A model generated the notes under the pieces. That model searched no databases. It was not told the origin of the DNA and saw only the letters and a program-made list of their open reading frames with translations. Shown here one piece after another: positions 47,201-60,000 of a stretch of DNA of 60,000 bases. A program made the translations under genes and the position numbers. Origin of the DNA: Nymphaea colorata (lineage: Eukaryota > Streptophyta > Magnoliopsida > Nymphaeales > Nymphaeaceae); contig NC_045138.2 of assembly GCF_008831285.2 (NCBI RefSeq), forward strand, positions 27,501,934-27,561,933, read 5' to 3'. Positions within the stretch are counted from its first letter, which is position 1. Every line of letters starts with the position of its first letter.

Positions 47201-48283
47201 CTCTTAAAATCTCGAACCGGTGCTCTAAAGTAGCTTCTGTTTCACAAAGAAAGCAATTTTTGCCATGGTTATAAATTGCCTTTGGCAATGAATCAACAAT
47301 TTGATGTGTTCTCCTTGTTGCTTGATAAACTATTGTTCTTTTATCAATGTTGAAGCATCTGTTTGGTAAGCGTTTTGGTCCTTAGAATTCCATCATTGGG
47401 ATAAAAGAAAAAAAGACGACTCCCACAATATCTTCGGTGATAGTTCTCTCCTTCCTCACCCTCCCAACACCCCCTTCTCTCTCTTTCTCTCTGTGAGCAT
47501 TTTCATATCAAACACAGGCAAAAGATTCATATGTAAAAGTATGAACATCAGAACACCAGACATACAAATATTTCACTGACATGGTGCTAGCAACCTCTCA
47601 TTGCTTACATAATTTTGTTGACCTCCAACAAACATGACACTCCTGGACCAACCAAAAGTGCAGAACTGCACTGAGCTAATGTCTCCCCACCATTGTGCAC
47701 TCACCTAAGAAAAAATGGCAGACTTCCAGGTGGGCCATGCCACGCCCACCTATACGCGCTTAGGTCCATTCCTGCTTTCTGATATGGACCATGGTTCGAC
47801 CTGTGCATGGCAAGGCTTGAAATGTCAGTGACAGAATCCAGGAATCCTCATCGGGCAAGCATCAGGCTCAGCCTCCATGTTCTGTTTGAATCTTACCTCC
47901 TCCAAGCAATTGCAAGTCTAATCCCTTCCCTCCCAGAAGTCCCATCTAAGATGGCCACTGTCTCAATGACATGAAGTTTAGGTTACAGCGCAGCGCCAAG
48001 CTATGAACCTTACCTTGACTGCTTCTGGTTTCGTTGCATATGCCATACATCGTTGTCATAAAGTGACAAACAGAATCATAATGGTCCATATCTGCTAAGC
48101 GAAACTTCATTTCCCTCGAGTTTAAAATGCTCCAGGCTTTCAGCCAAACCAGAAACAGCGTGGAACAAGGAAAACACTGGAAAGACCTGGTCCTACACTT
48201 TTGGTCTGATCAATTTGTCGGCGGGATTCGCAAGCCCATGCTTGGCTTTATTTGAGTTTCAAAACCAGGCCCACTAGCCCATT

Positions 48284-48305
48284 CTCTCTCTCTCTCTCTC
48301 TCTCT

Positions 48306-48338
<33 letters not shown>
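48284..48338. repeat. (CT)n-(GT)n compound microsatellite
   Basis: A CT run (about 48284-48305) passes into a GT run (48312-48338). Confidence 0.9.
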
Positions 48339-49529
48339 AGTGTGTGAATTACCATCATTCAAAGATCAAGTTAAGGTAGATCATGCGAGTTCGCTACAGC
48401 CACACAGTAGCACTTGCATTTGAAAAGCACATAACATGACAATTCAGAAAATGAAAGAGGCCAAAGGCAATCAACTCCACATGTATGTGAGGGTGCCAGG
48501 AAGTCAACATGTAATGTATGACACCACACATTGTTTAGGTAGAAATGGAAAAGAGCAGCAGTATGAACCAAATGAAATGTAAATAATTCATTTTTCTTTC
48601 TTCAAAAACAAAAGCTTCTTTTGGATCTATCCATAATTCAAACAATTTTGACCTGTTCCATCCATAATTCAGACAGTTTTGTCTTCTCAAATGTCGCCAG
48701 TGACACATCTTTGGATCAATAATTCTATGTAAAGGACCACTTGGCTAGACGACCTGATGTTCTCATTCTTTCAAGTTTTCTGTTGAGGTAAATTCTGCAG
48801 CGTGTCCAGTGGGATGAGACCAACTTTAACTTCTGCAAGTCAATAGCCCAAATTGCACTTTGTACAAAAAGCACCTCATGGTGATATAGAATCTTCTCTG
48901 TCAAAAAAATGGACCAACCAATCACTATGGATTGCTTTACCTATGGGACAAGGAATGACAGAGAAGCCATGAAAATATTGAGGTAATTTCGAAGGAAACA
49001 GTATTGAGTTTGTAGAGGCAAGGCAAGAGCAAATACCAATGGAACTTCTCCCTGCTAACTCTGCAGTCATGAGCACATTTACGAACACTAAAGGCCCGTT
49101 TCTTGATACCAGTCCAGCCTTACCGTTACAAAGCTAATCAAACATATGCCTAGTCAGACCACCCAGTTTTCAATAGCCCTTTTTCCTGAGTAGTAACAGA
49201 GCCAAGACTTCTATGTTACTCGTCTAGCCAGTTTTCTGCTCCTCCATTTATCATCAGGCAAGATAACAGAGATGTATACTTCTACCGGGCAAATTGTGAC
49301 AGTCACACTGCCACCAAGTGCGTGTGTGTGTGTGTACACTGTACATACACCAGAGTTCCCTCTTCTGTATGGGCATTTTCTGTCAATGAGGCTAAGTGGC
49401 TAACAGTGGCTGCTTCCTGTTTGAAAGATTCTACATCATTGAGAACTGAGGGAGACAACAGTTCTCGCGCACACTGGCACTTCTGATTGAAGGCTGCATG
49501 CAACTGAATTATTTCGCCAGGGGCAAAGG

Positions 49530-49790
49530 ACATGTATTGGATATCGATATCCTACACCTTCTCTCACTTCGTGCCACTCCTTGAGACCCCCCCTGACGAC
49601 TCCACCTGGTTCGCAGGATTGGTTAAAAGAGAGAACACTTACACCAGTTCTACTTGTCGAGAAGAATCCTCGTTTATGCCAGGGCATCCGTTCAGTAGGT
49701 AGGGCTTCTTCCGCTCCCGCCGAGGCTTTGGTATAGTGTGGAGGGCTTCAGCTATCAGGAAAGCAATTGAATTGCAAAACCCAAGAGGGT
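49530..49790. other. Possible organelle-derived patch
   Basis: On the minus strand this stretch reads as balanced, non-repetitive sequence (for example CCTCGGCGGGAGCGGAAGAA and CAACTCCACC-free GAACCAGGTGGAGTC), unlike the AT-rich DNA around it. Its texture recalls intergenic plant mitochondrial DNA, but no organelle gene can be identified, so this is a guess. Confidence 0.2.
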
Positions 49791-50628
49791 AGATCCCAGA
49801 ACAAGTTAAAGCATGCATAAGCTCTATGAGCGAAGGTACTTACTTGAGGACCTTACACTTTGAGAGTACAAACTAAAGCTCACTGCGTAATTGCAGTTTC
49901 TTCTTTAAGAAACGGGAGATTGGTATAGTTTTCCTTATTATAATGGATAATCCATTGCCCACCAACGAGGAAAATACTTGATCCCAAACTCAATCCAAGG
50001 CTATTCGAGATTATAATTTTTTGGTTGTTGAAAGCACAGAGGAATCATGCATGTGTATGTCCTGCATGCATATGGACAAGCAAGCATGCATATGCAAGTA
50101 AATATGCGAGCATTAGCTCTTCATCGTGATGAAATTCGAGTCTACCAATCGGCACATTTATAGGCCGGAATCAATCGTTGCATCATTTCTCACTATCCTT
50201 GGCGGTTTCAAATTATTTTAAAAAAAAAAAAAAAACCTCGAAACGGGTGACCACAATCCATTGACTACATGAAGCTCAGTCACAGTACCAGGGAGAAGCT
50301 ACGGAGTAAAGGAAAAATAAATGGACAGCAGTGACACCACTGAACCTTGTATTGTTATTTGTTACTGCTATCCATTAGAAAGTAAATGGGCAGCAGGAAC
50401 ACCAAAAGATTAGAAGTTCCGGTAGGCCCTAGCAATTAGAACTTGAAATTGAAACAAGAACAGGGAATATAGCATACAAAGAAGACATAGATGGTCCAAT
50501 GGATAGCAATTCCAAATATTTAGCTAATCCAAGTAAACAGCGGCACAAACAGAAACTCAAATACAAAATTAAGGTCCGAGCAATTAGATCAGGTCTCCGA
50601 ACATATTCTAAGTGATTTGAACTTAGAA

Positions 50629-50634
50629 TTTATT
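50629..50634 (-). terminator. Candidate poly(A) signal of NDUFS7
   Basis: AATAAA on the minus strand, 64 bases beyond the stop codon. Confidence 0.55.
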
Positions 50635-50697
50635 TTAACACAGTGGATGGTTCCTGTTTCAGACTCTGACACACCCATGTTGCAGAGATGAAGGTAT

Positions 50698-53877
<3,180 letters not shown>

Positions 53878-53931
53878 GGCTGACGCACGGCAGTAGCAGG
53901 CGAACGGTGGGGGGCAGACGAAAGGGGCTCG

Positions 53932-53940
53932 CTATTTATA
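53932..53940 (-). promoter_or_regulatory. TATA box of NDUFS7
   Basis: TATAAATAG on the minus strand, about 55 bases upstream of the ATG. This implies a very short leader of about 25-30 bases. Confidence 0.7.
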
Positions 53941-55160
53941 TCTCCTCCGAACACCGGGGAACACCATTGCCACGCGAACGGACGGGATTGCCAACTGGGA
54001 TCGAGATCCAAAACGTATCCCTTCCTTTCGTATGGCAAATTTAGTTATACGCGCTATAATGGTGTTCTTCATACGTGCATAAGAATTTTTTAGTTTAAAG
54101 ATGTTGAGTTGAACGAACTCGCATTTGAACTCAAACTTAAAACTTGCTAGGTCCACTCGCACTCGACTAGAGCAGTTAAACTCGTACTTGACTCGAACTC
54201 ACTTAATTAAGCTAAACTAAGCTTGACTTGAATTCGACTTATTTAATAAATAGGTCAAATTTAAGTTAGAACATCAACTTGTCGAGTTCCATGTCAGTTG
54301 ATGGTAAAAAAAAATGTAGAAGACGTTTCTATGTCAAGATTCTTGAGTGGTTTGTCCCGTGACTAACACAAGGAAGGTCTAGAGTTCGAATTCCCACGTA
54401 TAAAAGTGAAGAATATTGCAATAAAAAGAGGTTAAGGGAGAGAGAAGGACTGGTTGGCTCGAATAAACTCATACTTTGAACTCTAGCTCGAGCAGTTTGA
54501 GTTGAGCTAGGCTCGACTATCGCCTGTCAAGGCTTAGTTGGCGCAACTATCTCATGAACACCCATTACCATGTAAATGAGTTGGTTGTTTCATCTGATTT
54601 TGATCACCAAGTTGACCCAGTCAGCTCGATTTAGCTAAGTGAGCCCTACCAAAATTAGCCTCAAGTATGGTCTAAATATTGATATTTTGGAAAAAATTTA
54701 TTCATTTACATGTTGGTGCTTCTTAAAAATTTAAAATTTCTTCAAACAATGTCCAACAATGCAGTATTGGATTTAAGATCATCTGACTCTTTGCGTTTGT
54801 GAACGCATTTTATCCACGTATCGCTAGGTCTGGATTGAGGTTTTGAAACTTCCACGTACATGCTCAAGCAATGTTGCAACGTGAAACATTCATCAAGAAA
54901 GTTTGCTTTATCATTTTCTAATATTATTTCTAAAGAACCTTAAGTAGAAAGGATTGTTTCACAAAAAATATGCTCAACTTTTAGATGAACAATAAAACTG
55001 TGGTTGTGTTAGTATATAATATATATATATATATGTGTGTGTGCTGAAATCTTTTGATTGTCCGTATGTTATGGATGCTCCGGTCTGCCATACATGAACA
55101 CTGGCTTATTTTTATATATCCAGGCACCGGTTTTATATACATTTATATATGTATTTGAAA
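53941..55160. other. Intergenic region between divergent NDUFS7 and COA3
   Basis: About 1.2 kb. 54100-54280 and 54470-54550 hold CGAACTCG-type dispersed repeat. 54335-54440 is a tRNA-like SINE segment with GAGTTCGAATTCCCAC. 55015-55035 is a (TA)n then (TG)n run. TATA-like strings at 55133-55150 are candidates for the COA3 promoter. Confidence 0.55.
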
Positions 55161-56959
55161 TCTGCCGGCTGCTCAAAATTTCTGCCAGTTGAGATTCCCT
55201 CAACGTCTGGGTCCGGACACTGACTCGACCCATCGCTAACCAGTACACCTGAGTTTCCTTCCACGGCCGGGTCCGGACACTCTTTCTGAGTAAGAACCCG
55301 ACCCATCGCTAAGCAGTAGAGAACCGCGTACAGATGGAGTCGCCTCCTGGTGAAGGCCACCTTCCGACTGACCAGAGGAAAATTTCAGGTCTCCCTCTCT
55401 CTGTCTCTGTCTCTCTCTCGTATGCTTTATTTTGGCCATGAATTTTCCGGTTATTTACGCATTGTGTCTCTTCTGATTTGTACTTTTTCGGCTGTGAGTT
55501 TAGTCGATGATCGAGGGAAGTCCTAATTGGTGAGATTCATGTGAGAAATTGGTACTTGGTTGCTATAGAGGCTGTAGAATCTTGAACTACGATTGTCTTA
55601 TTGCGTTCTGCGAATGAACTGAACGTTGTCTTTTGAAGATTTGGGACTGGTGGATTCCTTTTAGGATGTTGAGTTGCTGACATGATGTTTCGGGCTTACT
55701 TCTCCATCCGAAATGGGGATAAGTTGGTAACTGTGCCGCTGGCGAGAACGTGATTTGTCAACTTATCGCACTTTTCTGCACAGTTTTGTGTGCGTGTGTG
55801 TTTTGAGGTCTCTGGTCAGGCTAGGTCTTGTGTTCGTTATGAAGCGTGTTACTCAAACAGAAATTTTTCTATATAGGGACCTAGGGAAAATGGTCTTTAC
55901 TGAGATTTTTGTTTATGGAATTTGATTTTAGGCTAGAATTTTACTTTGAAGCATGCATCTTGATGTAAGTTTATTCTGAAAGGAATAGACAGGCTAAGGT
56001 GTTTGGCACGGACTAATTGGCAAGTCATTTTGTCAGATACTTTGTTTTCACCGCAGAAAATCCTAGAGCGTTAGTTCAAGGTGAGAATTGGGAAATGCAA
56101 TTCAGTTGATGCAAAATATTCAAGATCCCCACGTAGTGGATATCTTGTTTACAAGTTAAAGCTGAAGGCTTGATACGTAAAGGCTAATCTGCTAGATATA
56201 TTGGTTGCACTACCCTATCCTCACCAATTTTGGACCCCTCATTCTCACTGTGAAATTATGATCTTCAAGAATATGACTTTTTGTGTTAGTATAACCAGCA
56301 CGGACATCCCTGAAGCAGTGTTTTGACGTTGTTTTCACTTTTCTGAAACGCACGGGGTACCTTTCTGAAGCTGGTAGCAGGACTATCACATAGTCATTAT
56401 CAGTTTTTGTCATACAGGTTGGGAAGAATGAAGTTTTCACTACTGAAGAATGTTCCTTAGATTTGATTTTTCTTTTTTTTCTTTTTTTTTTTTTTTTACT
56501 TGTTGCCTTTGATGTTGTTGGTTTTCTTTTTTAGTTGGTTGGATGGGATCCTCAATTTTTTTTTCTACTGGATTCTCATATTCAGCTTAGTTGCTTCTCT
56601 TGTGTATTCTGGGTCTTCAGTATGTTAGGTAGCTTATTTTCTTGTCTTTGCTATGCTTATCTTTACACTTACGTAGTTCTTCATCCGGTTGTACGTAAAT
56701 AGTTTTGTTCCTTTCAAGGCTTGAAATAGCTGTTTTTCTGCCAAAAAGCACATTTGCCTCACTTTGTCTGGTTAGAGGTTTAAAGGTTACTTTTTCCATG
56801 ATATAGTAGGTTATGGGATAGACTTCTGCTTCCCTTTTCCTTGATATACAAGTCCCTATGAGAATGTTTGATACCTGCATAACACTGGATTCCAAGGGGC
56901 ATGCATCACCTTTCCGCTGAAAGGTGAGGCCGATGCTATGAATCAGGTAATGGATGTTG

Positions 56960-56988
56960 AATGCATGGAATGCATAATTCCATGCATT
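56960..56988. repeat. Perfect 12-bp hairpin
   Basis: AATGCATGGAAT and its exact reverse complement are separated by five bases (GCATA). It lies in the COA3 leader intron just before the 238-bp duplication. Confidence 0.9.
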
Positions 56989-57056
56989 TTGAACCAAGCT
57001 AATCATGCATTCTTCTATTTTTGGCAGAACATGTTGGAACAGAGCATGGCAGCAAT

Positions 57057-57539
57057 AGCTGGCCTGTGGGTTGGAGATCCAATAGTCCTGGAATGCCAAT
57101 AAACGGGGTTCAAACACAACCTATATGCAGCTGTAGTTGAATCATGGCAAGCTGTATAGATTAGGGGTTTGTCCTCTCAAAGCAGTAGTTATAGTGTACA
57201 AAATCCAGTGTTAAACCCCAAATATATGTATGCTTGAAAGACATGCCAATGGTTCTAGATGGATGGCGGATGAAGTACATTATCGTCTACCTCCAGCTGG
57301 CCTGTGGGTTGGAGTTCGGATAGTCCTGGAATACCAGTAATGGATTTCTAACGTAACCTATATGCAGCTGCAGTTGAATCATAGCAAGCAAGCTCTATTG
57401 TTTAGGGGTTTGTCCTCTCAAAACAGTAGTTGTATGTAGTGTAAAAAATCCACTATTACTTCCCAAATATATGGATGCTTGAAAGACGTGCTAGTGGTTC
57501 TAGATGGATGGCTGATGAAGTACGTTAGTGCCTGCCTCC
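57057..57539. repeat. Tandem duplication of about 238 bp
   Basis: Copy 1 (57057-57294) and copy 2 (57295-57539) both open AGCTGGCCTGTGGGTTGGAG and share TAGGGGTTTGTCCTCTCAAA, CCCAAATATATG and GGTTCTAGATGGATGGC. I judge them roughly 80-85% alike by eye, with small indels. Confidence 0.92.
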
Positions 57540-58184
57540 AGTGCAATACTGAAAATTGACAATTATCTTCAGTTGTTGGAGTGGGTCTGTGGTGGTTTTC
57601 AAAATCATGATATAAATGTTTTCGTAAGATGGTTGCCCCAGCATGATACTGCCAACTTTTAGAGGAACTTGCAAAGATAAAAATATCTCTTACATTACTT
57701 GAGCAACTTTTGGTAGGAATAACCTTATTCAATAGCCACAATTCTAGTTGCAAGTCATCAACATCAGACTTTTCCCGTGGCTCCAGATTCCCAAAATAAT
57801 CAAGTGAGGGACCAAGGTAACAGCATAAAAAGACTTGCTATGGACCTTGGACAAGAAAGAGCATGGTTTACCGAGTGAGATTGTGACTTGTGAAGCATGT
57901 CATGGACTCATGGTCTATTTTTAGTCCATGAGAATTGTTTGTTCCAGCATCCAATGGTGCATGCACCGCAAGAGATATCCTCTTTGCTACTTGTTAAAGA
58001 ACTTCAAAATTTTACTATGTGGCTTATCCAAGCTGTTTTGTTGCTTACTTCGGCAAAAATGGCCTTATAAAAGCTCATATCATAATGGGTTCTGTCTTTC
58101 GTAAATAGGCGCTGTTTTGACTGTTTTGAAGTTTGATGTTTTTGTATTTTCAGCCTTTCACTTGCTTGGCAGAATACATCAGCT

Positions 58185-58373
58185 ATGTCGGGGTTTTCTA
58201 GCTTGGCACCAAAAATGAAAAACCTTATTGTTGCTGGAGGCTTGACTGGATTTGTCACGGGAGTATATTTTTACACCATGAGAGCTGTAGGTGGCACAGA
58301 TGAGTTGCAGATGGCAATCGACAAATTTGAGGAGCAGAAGAATAAAGTTGAAGTTGATGCTCAAAAGTCATGA
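58185..58373 (+). CDS. COA3: Cytochrome c oxidase assembly factor 3-like protein (COA3)
   Basis: A 62-residue protein, MSGFSSLAPKMKNL to DAQKS. Residues about 13-32 form one membrane span (LIVAGGLTGFVTGVYFYT), preceded by basic residues and followed by RAVGGTDELQ and a short charged helix with coiled-coil character (about 38-58). This layout, with a KN(L/I)-start span ending YFYT and then a DEL motif, matches the Coa3 family (human COA3/CCDC56: RNIVTGLG...YGYTFYSI...LDELED). Coa3 sits in the mitochondrial inner membrane and stabilises newly made COX1 during complex IV assembly. Plant members are this short and start close to the span, so the length is normal. It is too short for certainty, but the family pattern is clear. 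It is the first ATG after the presumed acceptor. Confidence 0.85.
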   Translation: MSGFSSLAPKMKNLIVAGGLTGFVTGVYFYTMRAVGGTDELQMAIDKFEEQKNKVEVDAQKS

Positions 58374-58463
58374 ATCTTTCTTTGGCAATAAGATGGGACA
58401 TATTTGATGCCTCTTGTAATGCTTTACTGTACTGTATAGTTGGCAAGGTCAGCTGAGTTCACA

Positions 58464-58469
58464 AATAAA
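58464..58469 (+). terminator. Candidate poly(A) signal of COA3
   Basis: AATAAA lies 91 bases after the stop codon. Confidence 0.55.
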
Positions 58470-60000
58470 ACTGAAAACTGGTTTTGGTCATATGAGCCAG
58501 TTGGCAAATGCACAGCTGAGGCTTTAGAATCCCCCTGGATATTTGCTCTGACTTGAGCAGCTGCTGAATTAATCAGAGGCTTCTTTTTGTGGCCTCATAC
58601 TGCAGTGTTCCTGATCCTTGGGCAAATGTTCTGTCACAGGATGATATCGTACATGAACAATTTCAGACTTCCTCATTGGCCGGTGCCTTGACAACTGACC
58701 TGATCTTTTTAATTTGGATGTACTCCCACCAAATATACGTGGACCTCTGATGGGAAGTGGGGGAACCCATGCTTGTTGAGATATCTGTATTCCGTAAGCC
58801 TACTTGGTTACTATGGATCCTGCACTGCATTTTAGCTTGGTTGGATTTCTCAATGTTTTAGTTCCAGTTTTCTCGATGCATGCTTAACTTCACATCTTTG
58901 ATTGCATCTTTTTCGCGAGGCTCAATCTTGCCATGGACTACATAATGTGACAATTGGCTGCATCATGAGGAAGCCTGGATAGTGCTTCTCATTCAGCATT
59001 CCTTGTTTGTTTTTATGAGGATCCTTAAATTTATGTTGCTTGATGCGGCTTTTCCATTCTGAAATTGATGTTCTTGCTGAATCATGGGTCTATTGATTAT
59101 GTTAGGCGTGCTCTCACTAGTGTTCTGCTTATTGGTTACAATGGTGGGTTAATATTGAGTAGTTTTACAGTCGACCATTGTTAGACAAGCTTAATCTGAA
59201 AATTTCCTCTCAAATCAATCAATGCAGCAAAAGGTGAGTCTTGAGTGATTGAGTGGTGAGCATATCATAGACCAAATCTTCCCCTTGGCTTGTTTTGAGC
59301 ATGGTTTGTCCTTTAAGGGTGTGTTTGTTTACCTCAAATTGTTTTTGCTGCTCACAGAAGGTTTACGCTAAAATTTGTGGTTCATTTAAACTAAAAATCT
59401 TGTCATATTTAAAAGCTACACTTGGGATTCTCATTTTACTTTTTTACATTGGCAAAAGGTCTGATAAGTTCATATATGAAAGGCTAACCTGCATTTCTCA
59501 TTAAGTCATGCCAATTGTATTTAGGAAATCTGTTTCAGGTGGTCATAAACATCTGCTTTATCATTCCTTAGGAACATGGAGATCTCCCGATGTCTATAAA
59601 TAATAGAACATGAGACAGATTTCCTAAGTACAATTACATTATGAAGTTTTCCCCCTGAGTCAGAAGACACGGACTATGAAGTTTTCAATTTTCAACTCCT
59701 ACCATTCTGATATCAAATCAGGTGTAAGCAATGTTGTTAAATGTTACGAGCCGAAGCTTAAACTTTAGGGCAAAAAAAGTGAATTATATATAACATGAAG
59801 AGCAGGACACAAATGAAGACAAAAATTAAAATTCCTAAGCAATTACATTATTGAAATCCTGGCTGATACAATGGAACAAAAACTGCATTGAAACCCAATC
59901 TACTTAATTAAATTTTTATAAAAACCAAAGCAAACTTTACTAGCGAAGACCTAAGAAGCTGCATTTACATAAGGAATCAAGACACCAAGGCAAGTAACAT
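58470..60000. other. Downstream region, no recognised gene
   Basis: The first few hundred bases may still belong to longer COA3 transcripts. A GTGTGTTTGTTTACC word at 59320 is MITE-like. No coding frame is recognised up to the end of the window. Confidence 0.5.
59513..59635. mobile_element. Fold-back element with 24-bp terminal inverted repeats
   Basis: Positions 59513-59536 and the reverse complement of 59612-59635 agree at 22 of 24 bases (consensus AATTGTAYTTAGGAAATC then TGTYTC). The 75-bp centre contains further inverted words (ATAAACATC / GATGTCTAT), so nearly the whole element can fold. There is no coding capacity, and a target duplication is not clear. Confidence 0.75.

Larger units (their letters stand above)
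38732..50628. other. Intergenic region between ACC synthase and NDUFS7
   Basis: No gene is recognised in about 12 kb. A 123-codon basic frame lies on the minus strand at 38801-39172 (no ATG start, no known domain). 39490-39670 has repeated CAAATTGTTTGATGAATATG words. 44270-44470 and 45195-45290 are SINE-like fragments (TGTTCGAATTCACG; GTGGGTTCAAACTTC). 46165-46320 is a SINE 3' part like that at 30.4-30.5 kb. 46360-46740 holds CGAGCTCAGC-type degenerate repeats. 48629-48690 has a 31-bp duplication (ATCCATAATTCA). 49319-49335 is a (GT)n tract. Confidence 0.5.
55165..58184 (+). promoter_or_regulatory. Probable 5' UTR of COA3 with a 2.77-kb intron (55389-58153)
   Basis: A leader exon ending TTTCAG|GTCTCC at 55388/55389 and an acceptor TATTTTCAG at 58153 enclose an AT-rich, T-rich intron, and the CDS starts 31 bases after the acceptor. 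The leader carries an imperfect duplication (55205-55245 and 55265-55318; both contain GGGTCCGGACACT and CGACCCATCGCTAA) and an upstream ATG at 55334 whose frame does not join the COA3 frame. The intron contains a 238-bp tandem duplication and a 12-bp perfect hairpin. Donor strength is only moderate, so other splice forms are possible. Confidence 0.5.

Noticed and set aside
56617-57117. 166-codon minus-strand frame in the COA3 leader intron
   Set aside because: It starts inside the 238-bp duplication, has no recognisable domain, and spans T-rich intron sequence. Chance frame.

Overview
The window is nuclear DNA from a flowering plant. It has spliced genes with GT-AG introns, TATA boxes, many dinucleotide tracts, tRNA-derived SINE-like elements, short inverted-repeat (MITE-like) elements and a decayed Ty1/copia remnant. 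Nothing fixes the species. There is no bacterial-style operon, CRISPR array or viral genome.

Five protein genes are well supported. (1) A Dof zinc-finger transcription factor on the minus strand (10491-11159), with GA/CT tracts on both sides. (2) The catalytic Sen2-type subunit of the tRNA-splicing endonuclease on the plus strand (CDS 24185-24976). Its 5' UTR probably carries an intron with a GC-AG boundary. (3) A 1-aminocyclopropane-1-carboxylate (ACC) synthase on the plus strand (36693-38609, four coding exons, 462 codons). It resembles Arabidopsis ACS7 and lacks the C-terminal phospho-regulatory tail, so it is a type III enzyme. (4) The mitochondrial complex I subunit NDUFS7/PSST on the minus strand (50698-53877, two exons, 210 codons), with all four ligands of cluster N2. 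(5) A small COA3-like cytochrome c oxidase assembly factor on the plus strand (CDS 58185-58373) behind a long 5' UTR intron. Genes 4 and 5 are divergent neighbours and both serve the respiratory chain. The others have no obvious functional link.

Layout: 1-10.4 kb is intergenic with a four-copy tandem repeat at 2.1-2.7 kb and several hAT-like miniature elements. The Dof gene follows. 11.4-23.2 kb is repeat-rich, with the copia remnant at 18.7-19.3 kb and a 367-bp inverted-repeat element at 22.4-22.8 kb. The Sen2 gene lies at 23.2-25.3 kb. 25.3-36.5 kb is intergenic with SINE-like elements, an 82-bp TA tract and a 114-bp minisatellite. The ACC synthase gene is at 36.5-38.7 kb. 38.7-50.6 kb is intergenic with a CGAGCTCGA-rich tandem block, a 43-bp repeat and a possible organelle-derived patch. 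NDUFS7, the divergent intergenic region, COA3 and a 123-bp fold-back element complete the window.

I see no convincing new multi-gene system. The most notable items are the tandem and inverted repeat structures, the likely GC-AG intron, and the divergent respiratory gene pair. Splice sites and UTR limits come from reading consensus signals and protein continuity; no transcript data were available.
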